DNA of 64,000 bases from contig NC_053201.1 in assembly GCF_905163445.1 (NCBI RefSeq), forward strand, positions 4,288,001 to 4,352,000. Direction: 5' to 3'. The notes beneath the pieces are model-generated. The model was not told the DNA's origin. It did not search any database and saw only the letters and a list, made by a program, of their open reading frames with translations. The translations under genes were made by a program, and so were the position numbers. Position 1 is the stretch's first letter. The number at the start of each line of letters is the position of its first letter. This DNA is from Pararge aegeria (lineage: Eukaryota > Arthropoda > Insecta > Lepidoptera > Nymphalidae). Shown here one piece after another: positions 1-10,885 of the stretch.

Positions 1-185
1 CAAATGGAGAGGCTAGTACCAATCAGCCTCCCTGCCCGTGGTGAACCCAACGAGGCTCTGGCGACCGTAGTGGTGGTAAAACCTCTCCGAATTGGCTAGA
101 CTGGACAAATTACACAGACCAACGCTGGTGCGATCAGTCTTGCCCTGCGATGACCAACCCGCATGCCCAGCGTGGTCATTATCGG
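1..185. repeat. GC-richer repeat-like fragment
   Basis: Markedly more GC-rich than the flanking AT-rich DNA and with no intact frame. The composition and lack of coding suggest a piece of a LINE 5' region or other dispersed repeat, but I do not recognise the family. Confidence 0.3.
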
Positions 186-883
186 GTAATTCTTAAAATA
201 GAGACAAGGTGTTTGATAGATACGAGTAATTGGGTCTGCCACAGTATTATTAAAAGAATTGCGTACATCACTTGATAATCACTCCATGTATGTTTAAGGT
301 TGCGTTGTAAACAATTACCACGAAAGACGGAATCAATTAGGCAGCTGTATGTTGTAATATTATATAAATTAAACTACTTAATAACCCCCGGCTTTCAATA
401 TGTAATACATTATACTACTAGTCAAGCCCTTTCATTTGATACCCATAAAAAGGGCGTTGTGAAAAAAAAAATAATGTTATTCGCCATTTTATGTTGGCGG
501 CCATCATGGATTTGAAATTTGTCATATTATAGTAATAAAATAATATAGTGTATAGTATTTTATTAGTTCCCGAAAGAGCTCTGTTTCAAAAAGCTCTCGA
601 AAAAGCTCGCACGCTGGGCGTCGTTTTCTTTGTGTGTCATCTAACAATATAACTCTATCTTTTGTCTACACAACAATAGGGAATTCAATTCAACTCAAAG
701 AGAATACAAGCGCAACGTTTTTTTTTTTTAATAAAAGTGTAAAATGAAAACTTTTTCATTTCATTTGATCTGAGGTGCACTTTTTCATGGTGACATGAAA
801 TTTTGATTTTACTGTTTACTTCATTCCCAGATATCATATTGTAAGACTTTTTAATCCTTTAACAATATCAAGTGATATTTAAT
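186..883. other. No gene seen; AT-rich
   Basis: Only short chance ORFs. A GCCATTTTATG motif beside GGCGGCCAT lies at 483-505, and a poly(T) tract at 719-729. Confidence 0.5.
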
Positions 884-980
884 GGGTAAAACGCACATTT
901 CTCGAAAAGTTAGAGCTGTGTGCCGGGGATAGAATGTGGTCTTCTTGGAAGGAACTCCGAAGTCCTAACCCTTTTTGTTT
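884..980 (-). repeat. SINE-B remnant
   Basis: Matches the promoter end of SINE-B: aaacgcacatttctcgaaaa, then a decayed B-box region and gaagtcctaac. It is truncated at both ends. Confidence 0.55.
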
Positions 981-1414
981 TTACTTACCCTCTTACCCCA
1001 TACAAAACTTAAAAGGAAAAGTTCTTCAGAATTTTCAAGATACTTATTAAAAGAAATAAAGGCGCTACAATGGGAGATTTTTCAGCGTTAACTAATTCTT
1101 ATTTAAAAACTTTATTATTTCCTTTTTTTGCCAACAATCTTTCCTTTATTATTACTATTAACTAGTTGTTGCTCATGTTCTTCGTCTGCGGTTATTTACG
1201 GGTTTTATAAATCTGTGGGAACCTTTTGATTTCCTGGGATGAAAAGTATTTACATAGTAATATATTTTACTCTCCAGACTTTCAACTAACTTTATGACAC
1301 GGATGCATCCGTTATGACATAAAAACTGACTCCGAAGGATCCTTCATCATACCTGTGTCCGGCAGGATGATTACGTATCTCACAAAAGGCGTAAATCTTG
1401 CGATTCTTACTGCC

Positions 1415-1452
1415 AAACGTCACTTTTGGATTAAAAAAATAAAGTGACGTTT
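1415..1452. repeat. 12-bp inverted repeat with 14-nt loop
   Basis: AAACGTCACTTT at 1415-1426 is the exact reverse complement of 1441-1452. It borders the Penelope-like fragment that follows, in which GTGACGT motifs also occur. Confidence 0.6.
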
Positions 1453-1479
1453 GAAAGCAAAGGTTGCAACATTTACGAA

Positions 1480-2010
1480 TGTCGCTAGCCTTTCGTAAAG
1501 TATGCAATCACTCTGCGGGCGTGTACAAGATTGACTGCAGCTGTAGAAGCTCCTTCCGAACATTGGGAAAACTAAGAGATTTGCAGCCAAATTGTTCATC
1601 GAACTTCGATGAGAGCGGTTAGAGACAATGAAGCACAAAAGTCAGCGATTGCGGAGCATATTATACAAGGGGGAACCCAGCACTGGATAGATCTACATGA
1701 TCCTAAAGTTCTTTCCACCTAACGCGACTATATTACTACGACTAGTTTGTGAAGCGAATGAAATAGGTATGAAAGCACAAAAATTTCAATCGTGAGGACG
1801 GTTTAAAAGTGTGGAATCCAATGGTATTTTTATTTAAATTCTCAAGTTATAAGTGACATTGTCAGTGTAGTATGTATGTCGAACCGTTCTTGAAATACTA
1901 TAAAAATATCACGAAAGTGGGTAGTACGACTGCCCGTGACGTCACACATGTAACTGGGTCGAAATATCGACAAATTTCAAAACATTATCGTGGTATGTAC
2001 CTACCCGACA
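1480..2010 (+). mobile_element. Penelope-like element fragment (GIY-YIG region and tail), decayed
   Basis: Reads VYKIDCSCR at 1521-1549, the start of a Penelope-type GIY-YIG endonuclease. Frameshifted remnants follow, corresponding to RAVRDNEAQKSAIAEHI and NFNREDG. The 3' part shares sequence with 7780-8410 on the other strand, including cgaaatatcgacaaat. No intact frame remains. Confidence 0.6.
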
Positions 2011-2995
2011 GCGCTATACAATTTATTGCAAACATATTTATTAAGTGATCGAATTTATTCTAAAATGTAGTTTGCTAATCAGTAGATAATATAATAATAT
2101 TATGAAAGCAGGTCAATGACTTCGAACAAGAAAGCAGATGTACCCCGCCTTTCCTATTATCTGATTTAATTTTATACATAACTAATTTCGTTTCATATCA
2201 AAAGATAATCGTGGTCTAAGAAAGCTACCTATTCAATGCAAATCGATAGGATGCAGTGCTAGGATGTAACATGAATAATTAATTTTACTGGCGTATTCTT
2301 GAGATAGTAATGCTGTAAGTTTAGCATTTTAAAATAATAAATCATATTAATAGTAAATACCTTATCTTTCTGTACTTTTAAAATAAATAAGTACGATTAT
2401 TAAAACTGAACAAACTTTCCTTATTTAAACTTACCGCCTACAAAATATCTATGATAATAAGATTGTCTATGGAACTTATTCCATTAGTTCGTTCGCTAAT
2501 ATAGCTATAAAAGCACTATGAAGATTATTGATTTTAATAGAATTATTATTACAGATTTTAAAAACCCCTATCAGGTACATATTTCAAATATTGACCAACA
2601 AAATTACGATCTTATAATAATAATTACGATCTTCTACGACTCGCTATGACTTTATTTATATATGTAAATACCCTTATAATTTTTAAAATCATTCTTACAG
2701 TTCACAGGCAGGATTATACAGGACAAAGGGCTGCGGGTGCCGGAAACTGAATACCAGTATTGGTAGTGGTTTGTGTGATTGGACCGACATTATAATATCA
2801 GCGAGTCATGACCACTGACCACAGACCACTGACGTAATAATACATCAGTGGTGATGACCTTAGCTGATGACTGTCTATCTCTCTTTCTTATGTAAAATTG
2901 TACATTGAGGATACAAATAACAATATGTTGCATTATAATAACTTCATATTAATATTTTTGCGTTTCAATTCTACGAGTAATCTGTGGTACCTTTT
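2011..2995. other. No gene seen; AT-rich
   Basis: Contains a small imperfect fold-back around cactgac/gtcagtg at 2815-2853 and nothing else I recognise. Confidence 0.45.
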
Positions 2996-3002
2996 TTTTT
3001 GA

Positions 3003-3225
3003 GCTGTCAGTGTCAACTGTCAACCGACATCAAAGCTGTCAACTTCGTTATAGGAATTTTAAATCTCAAATGTCAATTTCCTGTCATAGTCAAAAGTTTC
3101 GCATTGTGTGATTGTCAACATTCAACAATCGCTCTTAGATAAAATTGTTTATTCCTGTGAGTTTAGTGTTTATGTTAATTCTTACCTATTTAATTAGAAA
3201 AACTGCTATCAGACATTGTCAACAG
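3003..3225 (+). promoter_or_regulatory. Cluster of TGTCA motifs, possible promoter or 5' UTR of the membrane protein gene
   Basis: Eight TGTCA motifs on the + strand in about 220 bp, four of them CTGTCA. A possible donor (GAAAG|GTAAAC) lies at 3225-3236, and an acceptor lies 64 nt before the downstream ATG. Together they could mark a non-coding first exon; this is inference. Confidence 0.35.
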
Positions 3226-3934
3226 AAAGGTAAACAAGAAAGTTTAATTTAAGTTTTTTGTGAGAAACAACCGCCAAAAGTTGGCTTGAATTGAACGTTA
3301 GAAAGGTGTGGCTTATAGCATCATTACGAATTCTCAAAGCTTATTGTCTTATTGTTTACAAGTGAATTATAAACTTATTGGGTGAAATTTGGAATTTCAA
3401 ATGTACATAATGTTTCTTGTTTTATATAATCGAAACTTTATTGGTTTGTGCAATAACATATCTAAATGAGGTTCGCACAAAGATAGCTTATCTAACAGCC
3501 GGAAAAGGAATACTTTTTATTTATACAACTGAAAAAGATAAAATACGATTTAAAGTTTGTTTTATATTATTATATTTAAAGATAGCATGGTTTTACTAGA
3601 CCGGGCTACTATGTCACCATTGGAAACCTAAAGCTTGATGCTACAATGTCTGCTTTATCGCAATCGTGAGTTATTGTTGGTGGCCTAGTTACAGGTACTT
3701 TGATATAAATCTAAGTTGGTGTATTAGTTGGAAATTAGAGCTTAACCCCTGCACCATTTAGGTTAACCAGCTATTTGGAATGGCAGGAAATTTATTTCTC
3801 CTAGGGGACAGGACAAAATTTTATCTCCCACAGCTATATCAACTCTTAAAGCATTGGTGCACAGGTGGAAATAAACCTACTAATATTATAAATGTGAAGG
3901 TGTGGATTCTTTTACAAAATTGTGTGAATTTTTG

Positions 3935-4175
3935 CTCCAACTAAGAGTGCTCTTCTAATAATTTGAAATGACAATGTGAGATGGTGATAAAAAAACATCT
4001 AGCTAAGTTTGTTGGGCTTTTTCTTAGACCAAGGGGTGTTTGGAACCCTCGTAGTTTTAAGCTTAAAAATAAGGTGATTGCCATCAACTCACTACCATGT
4101 ACACATCATATTGTCATGTTGTTAACATCATAAGTGCCATCTATATATTTTTGACTTTGACTTTGACTAATACTT
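3935..4175 (+). repeat. LINE 3' UTR fragment with (TTTGAC)n tail
   Basis: Shares gacaatgtgagatggtgata, ttggaaccctcgta and a final tttgactttgactttgac with the copy at 52165-52432 and, inverted, with 22302-22560. It is the tail of the Jockey/CR1-like LINE whose C-terminus is at 22580-22885. Confidence 0.7.
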
Positions 4176-4454
4176 TGACAAATAATTTTATAAACTTCCT
4201 GTTGCTGTGCAGTTTAACCACCAGATTAGCCACTGGCCACTTTAATTTTATCCCTTGTCAGCGGATATAATTTTTATCTCCTACCTATGAGAGCCATGCA
4301 GAAGCATCAGAATGTCTCCTTAATTAAATCCAGGCTACAGAAGTTTTAAAGTGTCTTAAATGAATGCAAAGTGTTTTATGTTTTACAGGAGCAAGTATTT
4401 GTAATATTTGGCATATGTTTGAGAAGATCTTGTAACTACTGAAACTATAGCAAA

Positions 4455-4641
4455 ATGCCTGTGTTGGAATCATGTTGGTCACCATGTATTTGGTCGTCAA
4501 ATGTGAAGAGTGGCAGCCGGGCGGTGGCAGTATATACAGCAGCAATGAGCTTGGTGCTGATAATATTTATATGCTATCAAATGGATGGCGGTGACTCTAC
4601 ACAGTTATGGAACCCCCTGTTTGAGGCAGATGTAAGGGGTT
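4455..4641 (+). CDS. Membrane protein gene, coding exon 1
   Basis: Encodes residues 1-62 plus one base of codon 63: the MPVLESCW start and the first membrane segment (AVAVYTAAMSLVLIIFICYQ). It also holds the first extramembrane loop, DGGDSTQLWNPLFEADVRG. The donor GTAAGT follows at 4642. Reading on past the donor reaches a stop within a few codons, so the splice is needed. Confidence 0.85.
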
Positions 4642-7600
4642 GTAAGTATCACTACATTACATAAAGTACAATAGTTTTAAGTTAATTAGTTTAGGTTCTA
4701 CCGTCAAGTAACAATAATGTTTTTCTATTATATAAGTACCAGTTGCCCACAACTCTGTCCACTTCCAATATAAAATATGTAAAACTATCCCATAAAAACA
4801 AGAAAAAAAAACATTGAGAGTAATTAAACAATATTTGAGAAATTTAATTTAAAACTATGCAGACTTTTATGCCCAGGGTACGTAGGGTAGGGTAGGGTTG
4901 TACGTGTTATTAATTACTGAAGACCTACACATCAGGTTGATGGACTTGCCGTGGTGGTTTTTATTTTGGGTATACCCCCTTTGAAGGGGGGACTCCCACA
5001 TAACCTCCATCCTGCCCAAGGGTTGGAGGTAGCTAGAAAGGTTTTCCACCATGCCAAAAATAAAAAAGATTGATGGACTTTGCTTTAGGCGATGGCTTTC
5101 CACTCATCATCAGGTCGGCCATCTATTAGTTATAATTATTATAATAATAAGCCTTTATTACTGCCTGCCACAGGCCTTCTCTAACCCCTGGCATTCTTTC
5201 CTATCTTTTGCACCTCTGCTACCTTTTTAATGTTGTCGGGCAGCTTTTTCAGCTGCCTTCCTCTTTTCTTTTAAGTTTGCATCGTGGGATCCATTCTTTT
5301 AGGCTTGTTGTCCACTTCTCTACTACAACTAGGTCTATGACTGAAAAGTGTAGTCCATTTCCTATTACATTTTCCACACACCACATTTTGCATCTATTAG
5401 TACCTTTTCTTAAAATAAGAGATGCTGGTGACTAACCAACTCCTGTATACCCATCACTTTCCAGCTGCCCCAAAATACACTGATAACAGATGTCACTATT
5501 ATCATCATGGGTGGGAGAAGAGCAGCACTGCAGACACTGGCACACCATAACAACATACAACATAATATAAATTTGTATATTACTCATAACATATTGTCTC
5601 ATTTTCTCTATTTTCAGCTCTGCAAGTGTTTGGAATCATATTCATTTGCATTCTGGTGATTCTTATTGCCTCGTCCGTGTTAATGGTTAGTATGCTTTTT
5701 TTATATAAAGAACCTTTCGTTGTTCTTCGAAACAGTTTGAGCACACCAAGATTTAGTTTATCACTTAAGTTTCATCAACCTTTATTAACCCTTTGACCCC
5801 AAACATAATGCAAAATGTACGTAAGAACGAACATTTCTACAATCTGAAAGAATACATGTAGTGAGAAGGTAAGAGGGTTGATCCAACCACACTTCTCCAA
5901 TGTTTGCTTGTGGCCCTCAACAATGGCAAGTCATAATAACAAACAATAGTTTAAAATCCTGTAGGTAGTCAGGGTTTGAACCATCCAAATATCGTAAGTC
6001 TGAGCTGGTACAAGACAGTTTACCCAACTAGAGTAAGTATCCAGGATCAATCAGATATGCTAACCACTGAGGCGTTTATTGAACAATATTTACATACATA
6101 CAAGATAGCAAGATTTGTGGTAAGCTATACATCTATGGATACATCACACAGTGGATTAAGATAATCGAGGTTACTATACATTTGATGAATTCCTCAATGA
6201 CAAGGTAGATTGGAAGCAGCCAGCCTCGCGCTCATCTCCGATAGAAAAATGATTGTAAATGTTATAATTATATTTTGGAAAAGAGCAACTACTGAGTTTC
6301 TTGCAAGCTCTTCTTGGTAGAATCTGCTTTCCGAACCGGTGGTAGAGTCACTACATAACTTGACGTTTCAAAAGTGCTTATAAAGTAGGCCTACTTGAAA
6401 TAAATGAATTTGAATTTGATAATATTGTAGTAGTAGTAGAGCTATTTATGACAGAGCTCATCCCGGGAAGGACATTATTGCAATGCTCTATTCTGGCCTG
6501 AAGGGTGTGCCGTTATAAATTCAGACACATGAGATTAACATAACTTATATTGATTATTATTGCAAAATATTTAAAGAGTATTCGTAACGTTTCAGGTAAT
6601 AGGCATCAACATTTGGATGAGAGGTTTCATCTTGCCATGGCTCATAACAATGGGACTTATCATACTCTTCCAGTTTATATTTGGTCTATGGTTGCTCGGA
6701 GGATATTATATCTATGTAAGTATATTATGCACACAGTAATTAAAACAGTATTCTGTAATTAAAGTATCATCATCAAAAACCCATTACTGGGAACCCAAGG
6801 GTGTCCTCTCCAAGTGAAGAAAAAGGGAGTTGTCTAGCCTTTGTTTTGTGGGATTGGTAGACTTTGCACACCTTTGAGTACATTATGGAGAACTCTCAGG
6901 CATGCAGGTTTCCTCACAATGTTTTTGTTCACTGTTGAATCAAAGTGGTATTTAATCATAATACAGATGCTTTATTTGACGGCCGATTGGCGCAGTTCGC
7001 AGCTACCCTGTTTTCTGAGTCCAAGGCCGTGGGTTCGATTCCCACTACTGGACAATGTTTGTGTGATGAGCATGAATGTTTTTCAGTGTCTGGGCGTTTA
7101 TATGTATATTCTAAGTATTTATGTGTATTATTCATAAAAATATTCATCAGTCATCTTAGTACCCATAACACAAGCTAAACTTACTTTGGGGCTAGATGGC
7201 GATGTGTGTATTGTAGTACATTTATTTTATTTATTTATTATATATTCTGGCACAGAGCTAACTTGTTTAAAAAAAATATAGTATTGCTGATTTATAAATG
7301 CAGATTTGGTTCCCGGGCTAATACTTTTGAACGTTAAGACTATAGAAAGCTAAGAGCTACTGAATGCACTAGTTAGTTTTGTCGTTTAATGAAAATACTG
7401 CCATAAAACTTTAAACTATGTATCATATCCATCATCAAGACATTACCACTACAGGGCACTGTGCACCTTCTCATTCTGTCTGCTCTCAGAATCAGAAGGG
7501 TTTAGTCTACCACGCTGGCCAAGTGTGGATTACTAAAACTCTATGGAGAACTCTCCGCTACCAGGTTGCCTCACGAAATTTTCCTTCACAGTTTAAAGCA

Positions 7601-9264
7601 AGGAATATTTACTTAGCCGTTTTTATTGCTATCCATTAAAAATACAAACCAAATCTTTTCAGCTTGACGCTACAATGGCTGCCTTCATAGATTTCCTGTG
7701 GATGTCTTATAACGTAAGTAATTAATTATTAAAGATTTTAAACTAAGATTTTTGTGGTTAATCAACCTTTATTTGGGTACATACCACGATAATATTTGGA
7801 TTTGTCGATATTTCGACCCAGTTGCATGGATCGTGGTCATGACGGGACTGCGTAGGTACGAAATGTCAAGTTGGGTGTCACAGGCAGAATCTGACTACCC
7901 GGTTTCGTGTTCATTTTGTCGGTATTTCACGAACTGTTCGACACACTACACTGACAACGTCACTTTTAAAATGAGAAGCTGTACAATGCTTTCTTGATTT
8001 GCATAATTGTACCACTGGATTCCTGAATGAATGAATGATGGTGGAAAAACCGTCCTCACGATTGAAGTTTTTGTGCTTCCGAATTTCAGTCGCTTCACTA
8101 ACTAGTCTTGGAATATAGTGACGGTCAGTGGATAGAACTTTAGGGCCATGTAGCTCTATCCAATTCTGGGTGCCCCTTTGTAGAATGTGCTCCGCAATCG
8201 CGGACTTCTGTGTTTAATTGTCTCTAACCGCTTTTATATGTTTGGTGACCTGTGTGGCTATGGATCTCTTGGTTGCCCAATGTAAGAGCTTTCCACAACT
8301 GCAGTCGATCTTGTACATGTGTCTGTTCCACAGTTTCATCCGCCGTTGGATTAAAAGAAATCGCATTAATGATAAAACGCCTGCGGAACCTGACCTACCG
8401 CGTTGCATACTTCATCGATTTTATTTAGCGTGCTTACTTATTTTTCTGCTTGACTCGTTCTTAAGGTTATCAGGTACAACAAAGGATTCAAATTCGCTTG
8501 GTAAAGATTTCTGAAAGTCAAGACCTATAGAAACTTTCATCTGCTATTCTACATCATATACCCCAAACCCACTGCAACGCATCGCCTTCCCGCATTTATA
8601 TTTGTTTAATTAAGCCCTAAGGATCGTAGTTTGACGCAGAATGTACAATACTATAATTATTAATACGGCTCATGCCTAGGCTTTAAAGGAACAAGAAATG
8701 TTAATAAAAATAAATAATATGTGTATACGGGGGTAATAGTAAACGGGGGTATTACTATCACACATATTATTTGGATATTAGTTCCATTTGTGAGCTATGT
8801 GCCAATACCCTGAGATTTGATATAACCGTGGGATACATTCATATTCTTTCCCCGTGGATGCCCATTGCTATTTGCTAGCCGTGCTAAGGTCACCGGGTGA
8901 GTGGGGCGAGCGCGTTAGGTCGTAGATAAATTTACTCCACACTATATTGTTTGAGATGAACATAACGATAGCGCGAGACAATGAACGAGTGGCGTCATCT
9001 AGTTTAACTTGTGGGAACTAAGTCCGTTACAGAATACATTTAAATTTTAGTCTTCTGTAAACCTACCTCACGTAATCACGTGTTCACGTCGTCTCATTTT
9101 TTTGTATAGAATTGTCCGCGTATATATCGGCCGAACTTTACCTACTTTACTAAATGGATACTTGTTTATAATTTCAGATTTACTGCTGGCTCTGCGTGCT
9201 ATCCCAATACCAAATTATACTCGAAATGCAGTCGCCGAATATTGAGATTTTAATCGAATATTGA
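4455..9264 (+). CDS. DUF4728-type four-helix membrane protein, 5 coding exons
   Basis: The CDS joins 4455-4641, 5618-5685, 6596-6715, 7663-7713 and 9178-9264 (513 nt, 170 residues plus TGA). All four introns are GT-AG and the phases agree. The protein starts MPVLESCW, like many insect DUF4728 proteins. It has four hydrophobic stretches, at about residues 22-42, 64-88, 96-120 and 127-148, and a short polar tail ending EILIEY. The N-terminus is Cys/Trp-rich with no cleavable signal peptide. From family knowledge, DUF4728 proteins are small insect tetraspan membrane proteins; I recall the Drosophila pasiflora septate-junction proteins among them, but I could not check orthology here. The start is supported by an A-rich context (gcaaaATG) and by a likely splice acceptor 64 nt upstream (tttacag ending at 4390), suggesting a non-coding first exon farther left. 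The introns carry SINE, LINE and Penelope fragments. The gene is convergent with trh. Confidence 0.85.
4945..5075. repeat. Interspersed repeat, related to 60715-60815
   Basis: Contains ataacctccatcctgcc and ttttccaccatgcc, which recur inverted at 60715-60775 (ggatggaggttatgtgg), flanked by a C/G run and acaccca/tataccc. The family is unknown. The flanks out to 5580 show nothing recognisable. Confidence 0.5.
5618..5685 (+). CDS. Membrane protein gene, coding exon 2
   Basis: The acceptor ttttcag ends at 5617 and the donor GTTAGT starts at 5686. The exon completes Ser63 and encodes LQVFGIIFICILVILIASSV and LM, the second membrane helix. It is 68 nt long and ends in phase 0. Confidence 0.88.
6160..6418 (+). 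repeat. LINE 3' end fragment (same lineage as the right-edge LINE)
   Basis: Contains gatgaattcctcaatgacaa (FLND), a decayed end of the ORF, then gagtttcttgcaagctcttc, ccgaaccggtggtagagtca and the tail aaataaatgaatttgaattt. It matches the 3' part of the element at 62779-64000. Confidence 0.75.
6596..6715 (+). CDS. Membrane protein gene, coding exon 3
   Basis: The acceptor gtttcag ends at 6595 and the donor GTAAGT starts at 6716. It has 40 codons in phase 0-0 and encodes a short basic turn (NIWMRG) followed by the long third helix, which ends in LWLLGGYYIY. Confidence 0.88.
6765..6960 (-). repeat. SINE-B copy, truncated
   Basis: Decayed, but retains acacctttgagtacattatg and aggcatgcaggtttcctcac. 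The tRNA-like head is missing. It is directly followed by a SINE-A copy. Confidence 0.7.
6978..7242 (+). repeat. SINE-A copy, nearly full length
   Basis: The tRNA-like head has an A box (TTGGCGCAGTTCGCAG) and a B box (GGTTCGATTCC). The shared body (gtgtgatgagcatgaatgtt, cttactttggggctagatgg) and an ATTT-rich tail follow. It sits in intron 3 of the membrane protein gene. Confidence 0.85.
7418..7620 (-). repeat. SINE-B copy, diverged
   Basis: Retains ccactacagggcactg, accacgctggccaagtg, atggagaactctcc and ttttccttcaca. The head is lost. Confidence 0.65.
7663..7713 (+). CDS. Membrane protein gene, coding exon 4
   Basis: The acceptor cttttcag ends at 7662 and the donor GTAAGT starts at 7714. 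It has 17 codons (LDATMAAFIDFLWMSYN), the start of the fourth helix. It is too short to notice as an ORF; phase and a flanking SINE-free splice context support it. Confidence 0.85.
7780..8415 (-). mobile_element. Penelope-like element fragment with GIY-YIG endonuclease remnant
   Basis: The minus strand at 8408-8214 encodes MYKIDCSCGKLLHWATKRSI and ATQVTKHIKAVRDN, typical of the Cys-rich GIY-YIG domain of Penelope-like elements. Beyond the stop, decayed matches to SAIAEHI and to the lysine-rich NFNREDG region follow toward 8040. It lies in intron 4 of the membrane protein gene. The Gly-Ile-Tyr core itself is damaged (LLHWATKRS where families have VYIGQTKRS). Confidence 0.7.
8420..9177. other. 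Rest of intron 4; nothing recognised
   Basis: Contains a short inverted pair around 8716-8775, in which acacatattatttggatatt mirrors aataatatgtgtatacgg. Confidence 0.45.
9178..9264 (+). CDS. Membrane protein gene, terminal coding exon 5
   Basis: The acceptor atttcag ends at 9177. It encodes IYCWLCVLSQYQIILEMQSP and the tail NIEILIEY, then TGA at 9262-9264. The phrase LCVLSQYQ resembles the end of the fourth helix in DUF4728 proteins, where I recall LCVISQYQ. Confidence 0.87.
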   Translation: MYCWLCVLSQYQIILEMQSPNIEILIEY

Positions 9265-10420
9265 GATATGAAGTAGATTTAATAAGTAATTTTTAATTTA
9301 ATTATGTAGAGATAGTTTAATCTAAAACCACAACAGGAAATACATGATGCAATACTTTACGTTAGTAACCTTGTTGTACTTAGGAATACTTTGGATCACG
9401 AGGTCTTGAGTTCTACTTTCGGTTTGGAAAGTCTCCGTTTTGAGTCGTGTTTGGAAAACGGTGTCGCCCATCCATGTGCCTCAGGGAGCAGTTTATTTTC
9501 AATGTTATAGCAGCGTTGCAGCTCTTACGCCCTTAAGTTAATCCAAAATCTTTAGATGGCAGATTTAATTGAAGTAGTGCTATCCTTATCTATAGGGAAG
9601 AGTAGGAAAAGGATAGTACTACTAAACTAAATCTGTAATGGCGTAAAGCCATCTTTTGTATAAATATAAGATTGATTTACGCCCAAAAATCTTCAGATTG
9701 CAGTTTAAATTTTTTTATTTTAAACGTCCTTTACGTCCTTTTTTTTTAAAGATGTCCCTACCAAACAGTGCGAACTTAATCTGCTCAGAATATATATGTA
9801 ATGGGATTTGAAAAATGACGGCTAACTTTATGCTTTCGTCTCATAAAATTGGGTAATACGTAATGATTCAATAATGACTACATACTAACATTGAAACAAG
9901 CAGTTTTTGATTAGAACATCTCTACTTTTTTTTTTATATGTCGAGGCAATAAAATTAGATAAATAAAAACCAAGTTGTAGATATTACGGTGGTAATGCGA
10001 ACTTCGTTATTCGAATAGAGCACAAATTCGTATGAACACTGATTTGTAGGGTAGAATATATTTTATGTGTTCAACTGTTTACAAAGATATGTTATAATGA
10101 AATGTATTTATCATATTACATAGTATTTTGTAAAAGGGGCTTTGAATATTTTGGCTTACCTAGTCGGCCGCCATTTTGTGAAACTCAAAAACTGTCGTGT
10201 TTGCCATAAACTTATTATATGTATGGGTCATTGAACCAAAAAACACCAATTCATTGGTGCTAAAATTTGAAAAGAGCACCAAAATTGTATCCTATATTTA
10301 AGAAAGTGCCTGAGCCAGTTGAGAATATGAATCTACATGTAATTTAAGTTAATTAGGTTTATAAGTAAATGATCGGGGATCCACTTTGTCTAATTTATGC
10401 CCACAGGTGGCGTTTGAGTC
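9265..10420 (+). other. 3' flank of the membrane protein gene; candidate poly(A) signal
   Basis: The first AATAAA I see downstream of the stop is at 9948-9953, giving a 3' UTR of about 0.7 kb if used. The stretch also holds the fold-back unit at 9548-9645 and a GCCGCCATTTT motif at 10167-10177. I see no coding sequence. Confidence 0.3.
9548..9710. repeat. Fold-back element
   Basis: The left arm (cagatttaattgaagtagtg, ctatcctt) at 9560-9587 is the imperfect reverse complement of aaggatagtactactaaact, aaatctg at 9615-9641. A copy with the same arm motif (AGATGGCAGA) lies at 46737-46800. It is a probable MITE. Confidence 0.55.
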
Positions 10421-10422
10421 GA

Positions 10423-10602
10423 AAGTCAAAGTCAAATATTTCTTTATTCAACAAGGCATAAAGATGGCACTTTTAATGCGTTTAGTTACACATAATATGT
10501 ACATAGTAGTGCGATGATAGCTATTACAACATTTGTAAAAACTATGAAGGTTTCAATTGCGCCCTGGTCTAGAAGAAGTCCGCAATAAAATTAGCCGGCA
10601 TA
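10423..10602 (-). repeat. LINE 3' UTR fragment with (AAAGTC)n tail
   Basis: Begins gaaagtcaaagtcaaatatt, then tttattcaacaaggc and ggcacttttaatgcg, like the 3' end of the LINE at 22302-22885. Confidence 0.75.
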
Positions 10603-10667
10603 AGCGATTACTTGAAACCACCGTATATTGAAGTCAATAATATTGGCTTAGACTATAAACATAAAAG

Positions 10668-10885
10668 CAGTGATAGCCTAGTAGCTAAGAATTCCGCTTC
10701 CCTTTCGGTTGGACCGAGTCCGATACTTAGCAAGCACCTCTAATTTTTAGAGTTATATGCATTTTAAATTGAAGCAATTAAATATCACTTCTTTGACGGT
10801 GAAGGAACCTTCGTGAGGAAACCTGCATGCCTGAGAGTACTCCATAACGTTCTGAATGGCGTGGGAAGTCTACCAATTCGCACTT
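10668..10885 (+). repeat. SINE-B copy
   Basis: The head is gcagtgatagcctagtagct with a degenerate B box; the body is ggtgaaggaaccttcgtgag and cctgcatgcctgagagtact. Confidence 0.75.

Noticed and set aside
6978..7050. tRNA gene at the SINE-A head
   Set aside because: Repeated many times with the same downstream body and no clean cloverleaf; it is a SINE.
7752..7997. 81-codon + strand ORF after exon 4
   Set aside because: Lies in the Penelope-like tail inside the intron; the real last exon is at 9178.
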